Below, piece after piece: positions 63,301-64,000 of a DNA stretch of 64,000 bases; within the stretch, counting starts at the first letter, position 1, and every line of letters starts with the position of its first letter. Below the pieces are notes generated by a model. That model saw nothing but the letters and a program-made list of their open reading frames with translations. It ran no database searches and was not told where the DNA came from. The stretch spans positions 7,355,001-7,419,000 of the forward strand of contig NZ_CP034448.1 in assembly GCF_003952465.1 (NCBI RefSeq), in the 5' to 3' direction. Both the position numbers and the translations under genes were made by a program. The DNA is from Mesorhizobium sp. M1B.F.Ca.ET.045.04.1.1 (lineage in GTDB: Bacteria > Pseudomonadota > Alphaproteobacteria > Rhizobiales > Rhizobiaceae).

Positions 63301-64000
63301 CGCACTCCCCTTCGGAAAAAATGGATTGCCTTGCTCTGATGTAGGCCTGCCCGGAAAAGCGAACGCCGCTTGTCGATCGCGTCATTCAGCCCGGTCTGAC
63401 CGCATTTGGCCTGACGCAAGAGCGCTCATCACCACACGGTCCTAGTAGCAACGTCGGGGGTGCACTTTTGTCTGTTGACCTCAAAAGACAAATGATAACC
63501 TAGGGCAGCAATCTTGCAGTATTCGGGGCGGGTTGGCTCAGCTGGCCTACAGCGGTGCCGCAGTTCGATTCCATACGCTTAAGACCATAGCTACCGCAGT
63601 CCCAGGTGAGCCTGAGAGTTCTCATAGGCTTTCTCGCCATAATCTGGATATGGTCGCGCATGGACGTTTCGGCGCGACAATTCCGCAGCATCTAGGCAGA
63701 TCCAAAAAAGACCTCAAGGAATCAATTTTCCATTTAACTAATCGCTACGGAAAAATATTTCCGTCTTATTTGGAGTATATAAGTACTTCAGGAATGAATG
63801 CACCTTTTACGCTTCTGGCATACGCATGATATCAGCTCGCCCCCAAAAGCGCGGTGCTTGCAACTTCGTGGCCGGGCGGCGCCACAACCACAAATTGGCG
63901 AACGGAGAGTTCCGATCCAAGGTATCCGTACGATTAAGGCCGCATGGTGATGGCTACGTCGCGCCGCTAATGTCCGCTTAAATTTAATGGACAATAGCGG
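63301..64000. other. Gene-poor right end
   Basis: 700 bases, AT-richer in 63690-63840. A 98-residue frame at 63533-63829 (plus) and a 68-residue frame at 63788-63994 (minus) lack ribosome binding sites and recognisable motifs. The last 30 bases resemble the palindrome in front of IS66 tnpA. Confidence 0.4.
63971..63993. repeat. Sequence resembling the IS66 tnpA operator
   Basis: TGTCCGCTTAAATTTAATGG plus ACA closely follows the 25-bp palindrome at 37738-37762 (read on the minus strand). It may be the edge of another IS66-family element that continues beyond the window. Confidence 0.4.

Noticed and set aside
63520..63575. tRNA gene
   Set aside because: GGTTGGCTCAGCTGG and GTTCGATTCC look like D- and T-arm pieces, but only about 20 bases separate them, no anticodon arm fits and no acceptor stem closes. 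At most a tRNA-like scrap.
63533..63829. 98-residue plus-strand gene at the right end
   Set aside because: No ribosome binding site, no motif, and the composition follows the local AT-rich background.

Overview
This window reads as a GC-rich rhizobial alphaproteobacterium, most likely Mesorhizobium. The main reasons are a bioBFDAZ operon with BioZ linked to nadABC and panBCD (a vitamin gene set described on the Mesorhizobium loti R7A symbiosis island), a Ros/MucR regulator of the zinc-free type, a SyrA/ExoX-like small membrane protein, an aqpS-type arsenic operon and an alphaproteobacterial NadQ repressor. Species and replicon cannot be fixed from the sequence alone.

Layout. 0-3.3 kb: edge of a secreted protein, an MFS exporter, a MucR regulator and a cold-shock protein. 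3.7-16 kb: a cofactor block made of nadQ, a strong promoter with a palindromic operator, nadABC, a small unknown gene, panD, bioBFDAZ, and convergent panBC. 16-17 kb: a scrapyard with GGDEF, cytochrome P450 and bioB/bioF remnants. 17-18.9 kb: arsR-arsN2-aqpS-arsC. 19-26 kb: small unknown genes, a LysR regulator, an SDR oxidoreductase, a GGDEF/EAL protein and a DUF995-like secreted protein. 26-30 kb: a LuxR-type regulator cut in two by an IS21-family element (exact 5-bp target duplication). 30-34.5 kb: DnaJ-domain and DUF2285-like genes, pseudogenes, the SyrA/ExoX-like gene, an O-antigen-ligase-like protein, and remnants of polysaccharide genes.

34.5-44.1 kb is the most unusual part. A Tn3-family transposase gene is split: its N-terminal portion (itself hit by an IS66 element with an exact 8-bp duplication) lies on the left, and its C-terminal end with a 38-bp terminal repeat lies on the right. 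Between the halves sits a four-gene minus-strand cluster: StrB1/AGAT-type amidinotransferase, glucosamine-6-phosphate deaminase-like protein, MFS transporter and NodM/GlmS-type synthase. I read this as a candidate pathway for a small guanidino compound, possibly an amino-sugar derivative, with its own exporter. I know of no described system with this composition.

44.1-61.7 kb is a surface-polysaccharide locus on the minus strand: a NusG/RfaH-like antiterminator, an ops-like element in the leader, rmlACBD, a 1303-residue sulfotransferase/coiled-coil/GT2/GT4 fusion, a methyltransferase, Wzm/Wzt ABC exporter, a GT-D-type transferase, a FlaA1/CapD-like dehydratase, a GT2, and a decaying tail of glycosyltransferase pseudogenes. 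The logic is dTDP-rhamnose supply, glycan assembly and capping, then export, with processive antitermination of one long operon. A LuxR-type regulator and a gene-poor, AT-richer end close the window.
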